Shown here: positions 9,448-18,752 of the stretch, one piece after another | Position numbering within the stretch: the stretch's first letter is position 1 | Layout: every line of letters begins with the position of its first letter | Source: Flavobacterium sp. ZT3R18 | GTDB lineage: Bacteria > Bacteroidota > Bacteroidia > Flavobacteriales > Flavobacteriaceae | Reading direction: 5' to 3' | Assembly: GCF_007097385.1 (NCBI RefSeq) | Contig: NZ_VJZS01000001.1 | Span: forward strand, 1 to 64,000 | Length of the DNA: 64,000 bases | Notes under the pieces: generated by a model | What the model was told of the DNA's origin: nothing | Database searches by the model: none | Seen by the model: only the letters and a program-made list of their open reading frames with translations | Translations under genes and position numbers: made by a program

Positions 9448-9573
9448 GTGACTCGAGTCTGAAAGGCGAATAGGCGAAGCAAATTAAAATAGAAGGTTAT
9501 TCGTGTAAATTTACTTTGTCAGTTCGCTATCGCTCGGATGTGCAATTGGTGGCTAACTTTTTTTAAAAGCGAA
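9448..9573. repeat. Two joined interspersed repeats
   Basis: Bases 9448-9482 match 56437-56471 at 31 of 35 positions (gtgac-cgag-ct-aaaggcgaa-aggcgaagcaa). The adjoining 9543-9573 (caattggtggctaac then TTTTTTTAAAAGCGAA) matches 38087-38116. No gene is visible between 8898 and 9589, so this gap consists of a simple-sequence tract, the composite palindrome element and these two repeats. Confidence 0.75.
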
Positions 9574-9589
9574 CTCTCTGAAGCAACTC

Positions 9590-12004
9590 CTACTTTTTCT
9601 CTAAATCATCAATTTCTTCGTCGGTGTATTCGAGGATTTCAAGTTTAGGCTCGATGAATTCCTGTTCGTTGGCAATCGTTTTATTCAAGGTTAAAACCAA
9701 GGCTGGTAGTAACATTAAATTAGACAACATTCCGAATAATAAAGTCAGTGAAATCAGTCCTCCGAGGGCAATGGTTCCTCCGAAACTCGAAAGCATGAAT
9801 ACCGAAAATCCGAAGAACAAAACGATAGAAGTATAAAACATACTCAGACCCGATTCGCCAAAGGTCGCGTAAACAGATTTCTTGATTTTCCAGTTGTTTT
9901 TCTTTAGTTCTTCTCTATATTGAGCCAAGAATCGAACGGTGTCATCGACCGAAAGACCGAACGCGATACCGAAAACCAAAATCGTTGAAGGTTTTAATGG
10001 AATGTCCAAAAAGCCCATGATTCCTGCGGTAAGCAATAATGGCAAGAGATTTGGTATTATCGAAACCAACACCATTTTGAAAGAGCGAAACATAAACGCA
10101 ATCAAAAGTGCCGTCAAGAAAAAGGCAAATACCAAAGAAGAAAGTAGGTTGTTAAGTAAATAACCAGTTCCTTTTTGAAAAACCAATGCTTTTCCTGTAA
10201 TGATCACTTTGTATTGATCGGGAGGAAATAATATGTCTGCTTTTCTGCGAATTTCGGCTTCAACGATAGGGATTCTGCTGCCGCTTTCGTCGCGCATAAA
10301 CGTGGTAATTCGAGCCACTTGCCCTGTAGCATCGACATAACTCTTCATCAAATTTTCTTTAGAATCCTTGGTGGCATTTTTGGCATAGGACAATATAAAG
10401 GCCTGTTCCTGTGAAGTAGGTAGATCGTAATAATCAGGATTCCCGTTGTAATAGGCCTGTTTGGAATATTTTACCAGATTGACAATCGAAATCGGTTTTG
10501 AAAGTTCTGGAATTTCTTCTATTGTTTTTTGGAGTTCATCCATTTTTTTTAAAGTAGATAATTTCAGGACTCCTTTTTTGCGTTTGGTGTCAATCATTAT
10601 TTCTAATGGCATCACGCCGTCAAATTCTTTTTCAAAAAAAACAATGTCCTTAAAAAAAGGTTCTTTTTTCGGCATATCTTCAATTAAACTTCCAGAAATA
10701 CGCATCTGAAAGATACCAATTATGCTAATGACTAAAAGACTTACGGCTACCACATAAATTGAAAAGCGGTTGTATTTCACGTTTCTTAGAATCCAATCCA
10801 TGAAAAGTTTGATAGAATTTCTGTCCAAATGTTCCAGATGCCTGTATGATGGAGCAGGAGCATAGCTGTGCAAAATGGGAATAGTAATGATACAGAGAAT
10901 GAAAAGCATCAAAATGTTGATGGAAGTTACATTCCCGAATTCGATTAGCAGTTTGTTGTTCGAGGAAATAAAAGTAAAAAATCCTATCGCTGTGGTTACG
11001 TTGGTCATCAAGGTCGCCATTCCCACTTTGGTAGTTACACGTTGTAAAGCTTTGGCTTTGTTTCCGTGAATTTTGTATTCTTGATGGTATTTATTGGTCA
11101 AGAAAATACAGTTGGGAATCCCAATAACAATCATTAGGGTGGGGACCATAGCGGTTAATACCGTAATCTCATAATTTAACAATCCCAGAATTCCAAAAGA
11201 CCACATTACGCTAATGATTACAATGAATAGCGAAATCATAGTGGCTCTAAAACTTCTAAAAAAGTAAAAGAATAATAAAGAGGTGATCAATAAAGCGGCT
11301 CCGATGAAAAGCCCAATTTCTTTTAAGATGGTTTGCGCATTCAGTGTTCTAATATAAGGCATTCCAGAGACACGAAGTTTTATATCGGTTTCCTTTTCGA
11401 ATGCTGTTATCGCTGGAATCAGTTGGTTGAGTACGAAATATTTTCTCTCGGGAGTGTTTACAATTTTCTTGTCGAGGTAAACTGCAGATCGAATGCTTCC
11501 TGATCTTTTATTAAAAAGCAATCCTTCGTAGAAAGGGAGATTGTTAAAAAGTTCGTGTTTTATTTTTCGAAGGTAGTCTTTGTTCAGCGTTTTGCTTTGG
11601 TCAATAAAGGGAACCAGTTCGAATTTTTCAAGAGCTTCGTTTTTTTGTAGTTTTTTCAAGTCATTCAATGAAATAACCAAATCGACATCCTTGTTTGATT
11701 TGATGGTATTCATTAATTTAACCCAAGAAGCATACACTTTTGGAGTGAAAATGGCATCATTTTTTACGCCAATGACAATCAGATTCCCTTCTTCTCCAAA
11801 TGTATTAAGAAAGGCATTGTATTCTATATTGACAATATTATCATCGGGCAATAAGTTGGCTTCGGTATGGGTAAAATGAATGTTTTTCCATTGCATTGCC
11901 AGAAGCACCGTAATCAGTGCAATTATTGACAACATTAGTATTCTATTTTTAAGAACAACTCTAGCAATTAATTCCCAAAACCCTAGACTAAACCATTTTT
12001 TCAT
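9590..12004 (-). CDS. MMPL/RND family transporter
   Basis: An 804-residue inner-membrane protein with the RND architecture in two halves. An N-terminal membrane helix (about 20-40) and a periplasmic domain precede a block of five helices (about 230-390). A second helix (about 415-435) and periplasmic domain then precede the last five helices (about 630-775). The phrases LMIVIGIPNCIFLTNKYHQEY and FGLSVDDTVRFLAQYREE are the conserved MMPL/HpnN-type loops. It is expected to be a proton-driven exporter of lipids or hydrophobic compounds, but the substrate cannot be read from sequence. No adaptor or TolC gene is adjacent, so it is not a classical tripartite drug pump. The C-terminal tail is acidic and ends in a short coil. 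Confidence 0.85.
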   Translation of the reverse strand: MKKWFSLGFWELIARVVLKNRILMLSIIALITVLLAMQWKNIHFTHTEANLLPDDNIVNIEYNAFLNTFGEEGNLIVIGVKNDAIFTPKVYASWVKLMNTIKSNKDVDLVISLNDLKKLQKNEALEKFELVPFIDQSKTLNKDYLRKIKHELFNNLPFYEGLLFNKRSGSIRSAVYLDKKIVNTPERKYFVLNQLIPAITAFEKETDIKLRVSGMPYIRTLNAQTILKEIGLFIGAALLITSLLFFYFFRSFRATMISLFIVIISVMWSFGILGLLNYEITVLTAMVPTLMIVIGIPNCIFLTNKYHQEYKIHGNKAKALQRVTTKVGMATLMTNVTTAIGFFTFISSNNKLLIEFGNVTSINILMLFILCIITIPILHSYAPAPSYRHLEHLDRNSIKLFMDWILRNVKYNRFSIYVVAVSLLVISIIGIFQMRISGSLIEDMPKKEPFFKDIVFFEKEFDGVMPLEIMIDTKRKKGVLKLSTLKKMDELQKTIEEIPELSKPISIVNLVKYSKQAYYNGNPDYYDLPTSQEQAFILSYAKNATKDSKENLMKSYVDATGQVARITTFMRDESGSRIPIVEAEIRRKADILFPPDQYKVIITGKALVFQKGTGYLLNNLLSSLVFAFFLTALLIAFMFRSFKMVLVSIIPNLLPLLLTAGIMGFLDIPLKPSTILVFGIAFGLSVDDTVRFLAQYREELKKNNWKIKKSVYATFGESGLSMFYTSIVLFFGFSVFMLSSFGGTIALGGLISLTLLFGMLSNLMLLPALVLTLNKTIANEQEFIEPKLEILEYTDEEIDDLEKK

Positions 12005-12146
12005 TTCTAACTTTTTAACGCCGCAAATTTACACAAACCCGTACAGTTATTTTGCTTTTTTAAGCATTTGATTTGCAGTTTTTTTTGGGTGTATGTTGTT
12101 GATGGGATTAAATTTCGGGTACTATTTAAATTTGTTTTATTATTAA

Positions 12147-12154
12147 TAGATTTG
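12147..12154 (+). promoter_or_regulatory. Candidate -7 element (TAGATTTG) for the antiporter operon
   Basis: An exact TAnnTTTG match in the divergent gap between the MMPL and antiporter genes, about 50 bases before the ATG at 12204. No TTG lies at the ideal 19-base distance, so confidence is limited. Confidence 0.35.
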
Positions 12155-12203
12155 TTTTTCTCATCTTTGTTTTTTGAAAATTAATTTGCGCACTGCTATA
12201 GGT

Positions 12204-14474
12204 ATGAAAAATTACAAGAATACAATTTTTTATTTGGTTATCACTGGCGGTTTTTCCGCACTAATCTACTGGATTATACTACAAGGAAAACATTTAGAAA
12301 TTTCCAAAACGATACATACTCCCATAGTCACCAACGATTCTTGGGGAGATTTTTTGGTATCGATGTTGCATAATATAAAAGATCCGTTGGCTATTTTATT
12401 GGCACAAATCATAATGATCATACTGGTGGCTCGTTTTTTTGGATGGATTTTCAAAAAAATTGGGCAACCTTCGGTAATTGGCGAAATTATAGCCGGTATT
12501 GCATTGGGACCCTCTTTATTAGGGATGTATTTTCCAGAATTTTTCAGCGCGCTTTTTCCTGTTGATTCCTTAGTGAATTTGAAATTTTTGAGTCAGATAG
12601 GATTGATTCTCTTCATGTTTGTTATCGGGATGGAATTGGATATAAAAGTGCTGAAAAACAGGGCGAAAGAAGCCGTTGTTATTAGTCATGCCAGTATAGT
12701 GATACCCTTTGCTTTAGGAATTGGATTGGCTTATTTTGTTTACAATCGTTTTGCGCCAGAAGGAGTTAAATTCCTAGCTTTTAGTTTGTTTATGGGAATT
12801 GCCATGAGTATTACCGCGTTTCCGGTATTGGCAAGAATTGTACAGGAACGAGGCATGAATAAAACCAAATTAGGCGCTATTGTGATTACTTGTGCCGCGG
12901 CCGATGATATTACTGCTTGGTGTTTACTGGCCGTGGTAATCGCTATCGTAAAAGCGGGAACTTTTGTGAGTTCATTGTATATTATTTCATTGGCGCTGCT
13001 GTATGTGTTGTTAATGATTTTTTTGGTGAAACCTTTTTTGAAAAGAATAGGGGATTTATATGGTACCAAAGACAGTTTGAGTAAGCCAGTTGTTGCCATC
13101 TTTTTTTTAACATTAATTATTTCATCCTATGCTACAGAGCTTGTAGGAATTCATGCTTTATTTGGCGCTTTTATGATGGGGGCCATTATGCCAGATGTTT
13201 CCAAGTTTAGGACTGTTTTTATAGAAAAGGTAGAAGATGTTTCGGTTATTTTATTGCTTCCCTTGTTTTTTGTATTCACAGGATTGCGAACCGAAATAGG
13301 ATTGATCAACGATCCTTATTTATGGAAAGTGACGGGTTTTATTATTCTCGTGGCGGTAGTAGGTAAGTTTTTTGGAAGCGCATTGGCAGCAAAATTCGTT
13401 GGTCAAAGCTGGAGAAACAGTTTAATCATCGGGGCCTTGATGAATACCAGAGGGTTAATGGAGTTGATTGTTCTTAATATTGGTTTAGAACTTAAAGTGC
13501 TTACACCTGAGGTTTTTACGATGATGGTTATCATGGCATTGGTTACTACTTTTATGACGGGACCGGCTTTAGATTTGATTAATTATATTTTTAAAACGAA
13601 TGATATAACCGATCATGAGGATGAAACCAATCATAATAAATACCGAATTTTAATCTCCTTTGGAAACAACGAAAAAGGAAAATCCCTTTTGAGATTGGCC
13701 AGTAGTTTGATTAAAAAGCAGAAAGAAAAAGCCAGCATTACCGCTTTGCACTTGTCCTTAAGTGACGAAATGCATCCCTTTAATATAGACGATAAAGAGA
13801 AAAGTAGTTTTAATCCCATTGTAAAAGAATCGATTATTTTAAAACAAGAGATTACTACGATTTTTAAAGCTACCCTTGATATAGAAACCGAAATAACGGA
13901 GATTGCCAATCAAGGGGATTATGATTTATTATTGGTTGGTCTGGGAAAATCTATTTTTGAAGGAACGATTCTAGGAAAAGTAATTGGGTTTACCACAAGA
14001 ATAATCAATCCGGAACGATTAATAGACAAGTTTACTGGTAAAGAAGGTTTGTTTGCCAATTCCCCATTTGATGAAAGAACGAGACAAATTGTTTTGAAAG
14101 CCAAAATGCCATTGGGAATTTTGATTGACAAAGATTTAAAAGAAGTAAATCAGGTGTTTGTTCCCATTTTTTGGTCAGAGGACTCCTTTTTGATCGATTA
14201 CGCCCAAAAGTTAATTTATAATAATGATGCTACGGTTACCTTTTTAGACATCAACGGTCATATTGGTTCCAACTTTGTAATTGGAAGCGCTATCAGTTCT
14301 TTAAAAGAAAAATTTCCGTCTAATATTGTTTTGGATAATGAATCTATTCTTAAAATGGAATTCTTAGAGAAACAAGACCTAATGATGGTGAGTTTAGAAA
14401 GTTGGAAAGATTTATTAGATTCCCGCTCTGTTTGGTTGAGTGGAGTGCCATCGGTATTGATTATTAAGCCTTAA
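12204..14474 (+). CDS. CPA2-family cation:proton antiporter with C-terminal USP-like domain (copy A)
   Basis: Taking the ATG at 12204 rather than the in-frame TTG at 12174 gives 756 residues, the same length and N-terminus as the paralogue at 16429. A first helix (about 7-25) precedes the 12-13 helix Na+/H+ exchanger domain (about 60-440), with [39 protein letters not shown] and [12 protein letters not shown]. The two Asp in the last motif are the usual ion-binding residues. The C-terminal 280 residues form a cytoplasmic UspA-like region ([34 protein letters not shown]). It presumably exchanges K+ or Na+ for protons. The Gdx gene follows after four bases, so the two are co-transcribed. Confidence 0.92.
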   Translation: MKNYKNTIFYLVITGGFSALIYWIILQGKHLEISKTIHTPIVTNDSWGDFLVSMLHNIKDPLAILLAQIIMIILVARFFGWIFKKIGQPSVIGEIIAGIALGPSLLGMYFPEFFSALFPVDSLVNLKFLSQIGLILFMFVIGMELDIKVLKNRAKEAVVISHASIVIPFALGIGLAYFVYNRFAPEGVKFLAFSLFMGIAMSITAFPVLARIVQERGMNKTKLGAIVITCAAADDITAWCLLAVVIAIVKAGTFVSSLYIISLALLYVLLMIFLVKPFLKRIGDLYGTKDSLSKPVVAIFFLTLIISSYATELVGIHALFGAFMMGAIMPDVSKFRTVFIEKVEDVSVILLLPLFFVFTGLRTEIGLINDPYLWKVTGFIILVAVVGKFFGSALAAKFVGQSWRNSLIIGALMNTRGLMELIVLNIGLELKVLTPEVFTMMVIMALVTTFMTGPALDLINYIFKTNDITDHEDETNHNKYRILISFGNNEKGKSLLRLASSLIKKQKEKASITALHLSLSDEMHPFNIDDKEKSSFNPIVKESIILKQEITTIFKATLDIETEITEIANQGDYDLLLVGLGKSIFEGTILGKVIGFTTRIINPERLIDKFTGKEGLFANSPFDERTRQIVLKAKMPLGILIDKDLKEVNQVFVPIFWSEDSFLIDYAQKLIYNNDATVTFLDINGHIGSNFVIGSAISSLKEKFPSNIVLDNESILKMEFLEKQDLMMVSLESWKDLLDSRSVWLSGVPSVLIIKP

Positions 14475-14478
14475 AAAG

Positions 14479-14808
14479 ATGAATTGGATTTTACTTGTCA
14501 TCGCAGGCCTTTTTGAAGTGGGTTTTGCGACTTGTTTAGGCAAAGCCAAAGAAACTTCAGGAATGACATCTACTTTGTGGATGGGCGGTTTTTTTATAGC
14601 ACTTTCTATTAGTATGGCTCTTTTGTATAAAGCCTCACAAACGTTGCCAATTGGTACCGCTTATGCAGTCTGGACAGGTATTGGAGCGGTAGGGACTGTT
14701 TTAGTTGGCATTTTTGTATTCAAAGAACCCGCTACTTTCTGGAGACTTTTCTTCTTATTTACTTTAATAACGTCTATAGTTGGGTTGAAATTTGTATCCA
14801 GTCATTAA
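14479..14808 (+). CDS. Small multidrug resistance protein, Gdx/SugE type (guanidinium exporter)
   Basis: 109 residues with four membrane helices. The phrase LPIGTAYAVWTGIGAVGTVLVGI is the signature of the Gdx (SugE) subgroup rather than EmrE, and the essential Glu lies in helix 1 (AGLFEVGFA). Characterised Gdx proteins export guanidinium in exchange for protons as dual-topology dimers. Placement four bases after a cation/proton antiporter suggests a joint ion or cation efflux operon. There is no room for a guanidine riboswitch directly upstream. If one exists it would have to precede copy A of the antiporter, and I do not see one there. Confidence 0.88.
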   Translation: MNWILLVIAGLFEVGFATCLGKAKETSGMTSTLWMGGFFIALSISMALLYKASQTLPIGTAYAVWTGIGAVGTVLVGIFVFKEPATFWRLFFLFTLITSIVGLKFVSSH

Positions 14809-14852
14809 ATACAAAAAAGCTCTTTTTAAACTATTTTTAATTCAAAATTAAA

Positions 14853-15623
14853 ATGAATAGCACACAAGAAAACAATAGTATTGTATATATGTTGCTGGTA
14901 ATTATTCTGGTATTTATTGGTGTGCTTTGTTATATTGTTTACCGATTGATCGAATCTGGAAAAGCCAAGAAAAGTGTTGAAGAGAAATTTGATTTACTTG
15001 AAATGAAAGTAAATAATCTGCAGTTGGAAACACTAGAATCCAAACTCAATCCTCATCTTTTCAAAAATATTCTTAATTCGATTCAATCGCATGCGTATCA
15101 AACGTATTTTGCTTTAGATAAATTGGCTAATGTTTTGGATTACATTTTGTATGAAAGTCAAAAAAAGTTTGTTTCTCCAAAAGAAGAAATCCAGTTTGCT
15201 CTCAATCTTATTGAAATTAACAAAATTAAAGTGAGTCCGCTTTTTGAATTGAAAGTAAAAACTAAGATTAATGAAGGAGAAAAGCTGTATGAGCAAAATC
15301 TTTTGGCTCCTCTGATTTCGATTGATTTGATTGAAAATGCTTTTAAACATGCCGATTTGCAAAGTGCTGATGCTTTTATATCGATACTATTTGAATTTAA
15401 AGACAATTGTTTCTATTTGACGGTTTCTAATAAAATTTCGGAGAAAAAAGCATTAAAGAAAGAACGTAGCGGTATTGGCGCAACGACATTAGAACAACGA
15501 TTGAATATTATATACAAAAATCAGTTCAAATTGGATAAATTTGTTGAAAATGACATCTATATTGCGCATTTAAAAATCAATCTGCTTGAATACAAAAATC
15601 AAATGCTTACTGCTGGACGATGA
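14853..15623 (+). CDS. LytS-type sensor histidine kinase with one membrane helix
   Basis: 256 residues. A single N-terminal helix (about 9-32) is followed by a coiled linker and the His_kinase domain of the LytS/YehU group. The phospho-acceptor His68 is in ESKLNPHLFKNILNSIQ, and the ATPase N-box is LIENAFKHA. A short GIGATTLEQRL loop takes the place of a full G-box. There is no extracellular sensor domain, so the stimulus must reach it through the membrane helix or a partner protein. The 3' end overlaps the response-regulator gene by 38 bases. It lies between the two antiporter copies, which suggests that it controls one or both of them. Confidence 0.88.
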   Translation: MNSTQENNSIVYMLLVIILVFIGVLCYIVYRLIESGKAKKSVEEKFDLLEMKVNNLQLETLESKLNPHLFKNILNSIQSHAYQTYFALDKLANVLDYILYESQKKFVSPKEEIQFALNLIEINKIKVSPLFELKVKTKINEGEKLYEQNLLAPLISIDLIENAFKHADLQSADAFISILFEFKDNCFYLTVSNKISEKKALKKERSGIGATTLEQRLNIIYKNQFKLDKFVENDIYIAHLKINLLEYKNQMLTAGR

Positions 15624-16305
15624 ATTACCGGGTCTGACGTATCTGAAAATGCTTTGTGAACAAATTCCAGAATTAGAAATTATAAAGTCCTTTAATGATC
15701 CTCAAAAATTACTGGACGAAGTCTCTAAACTCGATTTCGATTTGTGTATTTCTGATATCGAAATGCCAGGAATTGATGGACTGACTTTGGCCAATTTGCT
15801 AAAAGATAAATTGGTTATTTTTACCACTGCCTACAAGGATTACGCTGCCGAAGCATTTGATATTGATGCGGTAGATTATATCACTAAACCCGTTATGAAA
15901 GAACGTTTGGAGAAAGCAGTTGCAAAAGCTTTAGAACGGTTCAATAAACTTGAACTTTCGAAGAAATTTATTCATCTGAATACCGATAAAGGAAAGTCAT
16001 TGTTGTATTTTGATCAGATTCAATACATCAAAACGGCTTTGACAGATAGCAGGGACAAAGAGGTACTTCTTGCAGATGGCAATCTTTTGATACTGAAAAA
16101 TATAAAATTTGACTCGCTTTTAAGTCAGCTTCCCAAGGCTGATTTTTGTAGAGTGAATAAAAAAGAAATCATTGCAATATCGGCAGTGCAGTTTTTCAAT
16201 CATAATGAAATTACCCTCTCCCTTCATGAGAAAAACGGGAAACCTATAGTCTTAGTTTTAAGCGAAACGTATCGAAATGATTTTTTAACGAAAGTGAAAA
16301 TCTAA
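15586..16305 (+). CDS. LytR/AlgR-type response regulator (TTG start)
   Basis: 239 residues. The receiver domain has acidic residues 11-12 (LLLDDE), phospho-acceptor Asp57 (CISDIEMPGIDG) and the conserved Lys in YITKP. A C-terminal LytTR DNA-binding domain follows (about 140-239, beta-rich). The only start that keeps the acidic pocket is the TTG at 15586, inside the upstream kinase gene, because the next ATG would remove the pocket. Translation is therefore probably coupled to the kinase. LytTR proteins bind pairs of direct repeats near the promoters they activate. The 123-base gap before antiporter B would be the nearest place for such sites, but I could not identify a clear pair. Confidence 0.88.
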   Translation: MNTKIKCLLLDDELPGLTYLKMLCEQIPELEIIKSFNDPQKLLDEVSKLDFDLCISDIEMPGIDGLTLANLLKDKLVIFTTAYKDYAAEAFDIDAVDYITKPVMKERLEKAVAKALERFNKLELSKKFIHLNTDKGKSLLYFDQIQYIKTALTDSRDKEVLLADGNLLILKNIKFDSLLSQLPKADFCRVNKKEIIAISAVQFFNHNEITLSLHEKNGKPIVLVLSETYRNDFLTKVKI

Positions 16306-16428
16306 CTTATTACAAAGTTTTGTACTCTTGTTACATTCAGCCAAAATTAGATTGGAATTCATTTTATACCTCAAGAATCAGTTCTCATATTTGCATGAAA
16401 ATTAATTAATTTAAAAGAGTAGTGTCGT

Positions 16429-18699
16429 ATGAGAAGTATTAAAAATTCTTTTTTCTATTTGACCATTATAGGTGGGTTTTCGGTTTTGATTTATTGGATT
16501 ATTCTAAAAGGGAAAATGCTTGAGATCGGGCAGAATATTGTTTCTCACCAATCAGGAAAAGGACATTGGAGTGATTTTATAACTTCGATGAGTCACAATT
16601 TGCAAAATCCATTAGCCATTCTTTTGGTACAAATCATAACCATTATTTTGGTAGCCCGTTTTTTTGGGTGGATTTGTAGAAAAATAGGACAGCCATCCGT
16701 AATTGGCGAAATCATAGCTGGTATTGTTTTAGGGCCGTCTTTGATAGGAATGTATTTTCCGGAATTTTCGGGAATGCTGTTTCCAAAAGATTCGTTGGGA
16801 AATTTACAGTTTTTAAGCCAAATAGGGCTAATCTTTTTCATGTTCGTGATAGGAATGGAACTCGATTTGAAAGCACTCAAAAATAAGGCACATGATGCCG
16901 TTGTGATTAGTCACGCCAGTATCATAATTCCGTTTTCGTTAGGTTTAGGGTTGGCTTATTTTATGTATCATTCTTTTGCGCCTTCGGGAGTTGAGTTTAC
17001 TTCTTTTGCTTTGTTCTTGGGGATAGCCATGAGTATTACAGCCTTTCCGGTTTTGGCAAGAATTGTGCAAGAACGCGGAATTCATAAAACTAAATTGGGA
17101 GCTATTGCGATTACCTGTGCTGCAGCCGATGATATCACTGCTTGGTGTATTCTGGCAGCAGTAATTGCCATTGTAAAGGCGGGGTCGTTTATGAGTTCGC
17201 TATATGTTATGGCGATGGCTGTATTTTATGTGATATTGATGTTGAAATTAGTTCGTCCTTTCCTAAAAAAAGTAGGCGACTTGAATGCCACTCGCGAAAG
17301 TTTGAATAAACCCGTTGTCGCTATTTTCTTCTTGACGTTATTGCTGTCTTCCTACGTTTCAGAACTGATTGGAATTCACGCTTTGTTTGGGGCATTTATG
17401 GCTGGAGCAATTATGCCGGAAAACAGCAAGTTTCGTAATATTTTTATCGAAAAAGTAGAAGACGTTTCTGTAATAGTTTTGCTTCCATTGTTCTTTGTTT
17501 TTACAGGTTTAAGAACCCAAATTGGATCGATTGATGAACCTCATTTATGGAAAATTACGGGGCTTATTATTCTGGTTGCGGTAGTGGGTAAGTTTTTCGG
17601 AAGTGCATTTGCGGCAAAGGTGGTAGGACACAGCTGGAAGGATAGTCTGTCTATTGGAGCACTAATGAATACAAGGGGTTTGATGGAATTGGTCGTGCTG
17701 AACATTGGGTATGATTTAGGAGTTTTGTCAACTCAAATTTTTACGATGATGGTAATTATGGCTTTGGTGACTACTTTTATGACTGGGCCTGCTTTGGATT
17801 TAATCAATTATGTTTTTAGAGCAAAACCGACTATTATTCCAGAAGAGATAAGCAGTAAAAGTAAATATAAAATCCTGATTTCTTTTGCCTCAGCCGATAA
17901 AGGGAAAACCTTGCTAAAAGTAGCCAACAGTTTGGTTAAGAAACAAGGCGGAAATACCATTGTAACGGCAATGCATCTATTATTAAGTTCAGAGTTGCAT
18001 TCCTTTGACGTTAAAGATCATGAAAAGGAAACCTTTTTGCCGGTTATTTCCGAGTCAGAAAATCTAAATCAAAAAATTGTCACCCTTTTTAAAGTGTCTA
18101 ACGATATTGATTCTGAGATAACAGAGACGGCGAATCACGGCGAGTATGATTTGTTGTTAGTCGGTTTGGGACAATCTATTTTTGAGGGGACATTACTGGG
18201 AAAAGTGCTAGGATTTACAACGCGAATCATCAATCCAGATCGTTTGATTGATAAAATTACGGGGAAAGAAGGTCTGTTCGAAAATTCTCCTTTTGATGAA
18301 AGAACCAGACAGATTATTGCCAATAGCAAAATGCCAGTTGGAATTCTAGTTGACAAAGAGTTGGAGGAGATCAATAGGGTTTTTATGCCGATCTTTAATA
18401 AAGAAGATGGATTTTTGTTGGAGTTTGCTCAAAAACTAATACACAATAATGGTTCTCAAATAACGGTTTTGGATGTTTTGGGAGAAATAAAAGACAATAG
18501 AGAAATTCAAGAATCAGTCCGTTCGATAGAACAAATAGCGCCCAACCACATTATGATGATGCAGGAAAGAATAATTAAAAAAGAATTTCTAGAACAACAG
18601 GATTTGATGATAATTAGCCTCGAAAGTTGGAAAAAACTAATTGATTCCCATAGTCCTTGGCTCAATAATACCCCTTCGGTATTGATTATTAAGCCGTAG
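16429..18699 (+). CDS. CPA2-family cation:proton antiporter with C-terminal USP-like domain (copy B)
   Basis: 756 residues, closely similar to copy A along its entire length (shared [43 protein letters not shown], and the C-terminal LDSRS/IDSHS..W then PSVLIIKP ending). The two copies therefore come from a duplication that included the cytoplasmic tail. The most variable part is the tail (about 470-560 and 660-720), which would be the place for different regulation. It is the last gene of the antiporter-Gdx-LytSR set and ends at a terminator. The physiological ion is not readable from sequence. K+ or Na+ for protons is the family expectation. Confidence 0.92.
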   Translation: MRSIKNSFFYLTIIGGFSVLIYWIILKGKMLEIGQNIVSHQSGKGHWSDFITSMSHNLQNPLAILLVQIITIILVARFFGWICRKIGQPSVIGEIIAGIVLGPSLIGMYFPEFSGMLFPKDSLGNLQFLSQIGLIFFMFVIGMELDLKALKNKAHDAVVISHASIIIPFSLGLGLAYFMYHSFAPSGVEFTSFALFLGIAMSITAFPVLARIVQERGIHKTKLGAIAITCAAADDITAWCILAAVIAIVKAGSFMSSLYVMAMAVFYVILMLKLVRPFLKKVGDLNATRESLNKPVVAIFFLTLLLSSYVSELIGIHALFGAFMAGAIMPENSKFRNIFIEKVEDVSVIVLLPLFFVFTGLRTQIGSIDEPHLWKITGLIILVAVVGKFFGSAFAAKVVGHSWKDSLSIGALMNTRGLMELVVLNIGYDLGVLSTQIFTMMVIMALVTTFMTGPALDLINYVFRAKPTIIPEEISSKSKYKILISFASADKGKTLLKVANSLVKKQGGNTIVTAMHLLLSSELHSFDVKDHEKETFLPVISESENLNQKIVTLFKVSNDIDSEITETANHGEYDLLLVGLGQSIFEGTLLGKVLGFTTRIINPDRLIDKITGKEGLFENSPFDERTRQIIANSKMPVGILVDKELEEINRVFMPIFNKEDGFLLEFAQKLIHNNGSQITVLDVLGEIKDNREIQESVRSIEQIAPNHIMMMQERIIKKEFLEQQDLMIISLESWKKLIDSHSPWLNNTPSVLIIKP

Positions 18700-18712
18700 A
18701 TGTTTTTATGTT

Positions 18713-18752
18713 GGTTCTAAAGGTTTTAGATAAAAATCTTTAGAACCTTTTT
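18713..18752 (+). terminator. Rho-independent terminator after antiporter B
   Basis: GGTTCTAAAG (18713-18722) pairs perfectly with CTTTAGAACC (18738-18747) and is followed by five T. The end touches the 3' end of the converging DUF5686 gene. Confidence 0.8.

Noticed and set aside
9191..9573. Insertion sequence or transposon end pair
   Set aside because: There is no transposase frame, no target duplication visible and a total length of about 200-400 bases. It is better read as interspersed palindromes.
12174..12203. TTG start for antiporter copy A
   Set aside because: The ATG at 12204 gives the same length and N-terminus as copy B.
14475..14478. Guanidine riboswitch before the Gdx gene
   Set aside because: Only four bases separate the antiporter stop from the Gdx start. 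A search by eye upstream of the antiporter gave no conserved guanidine-riboswitch shape.
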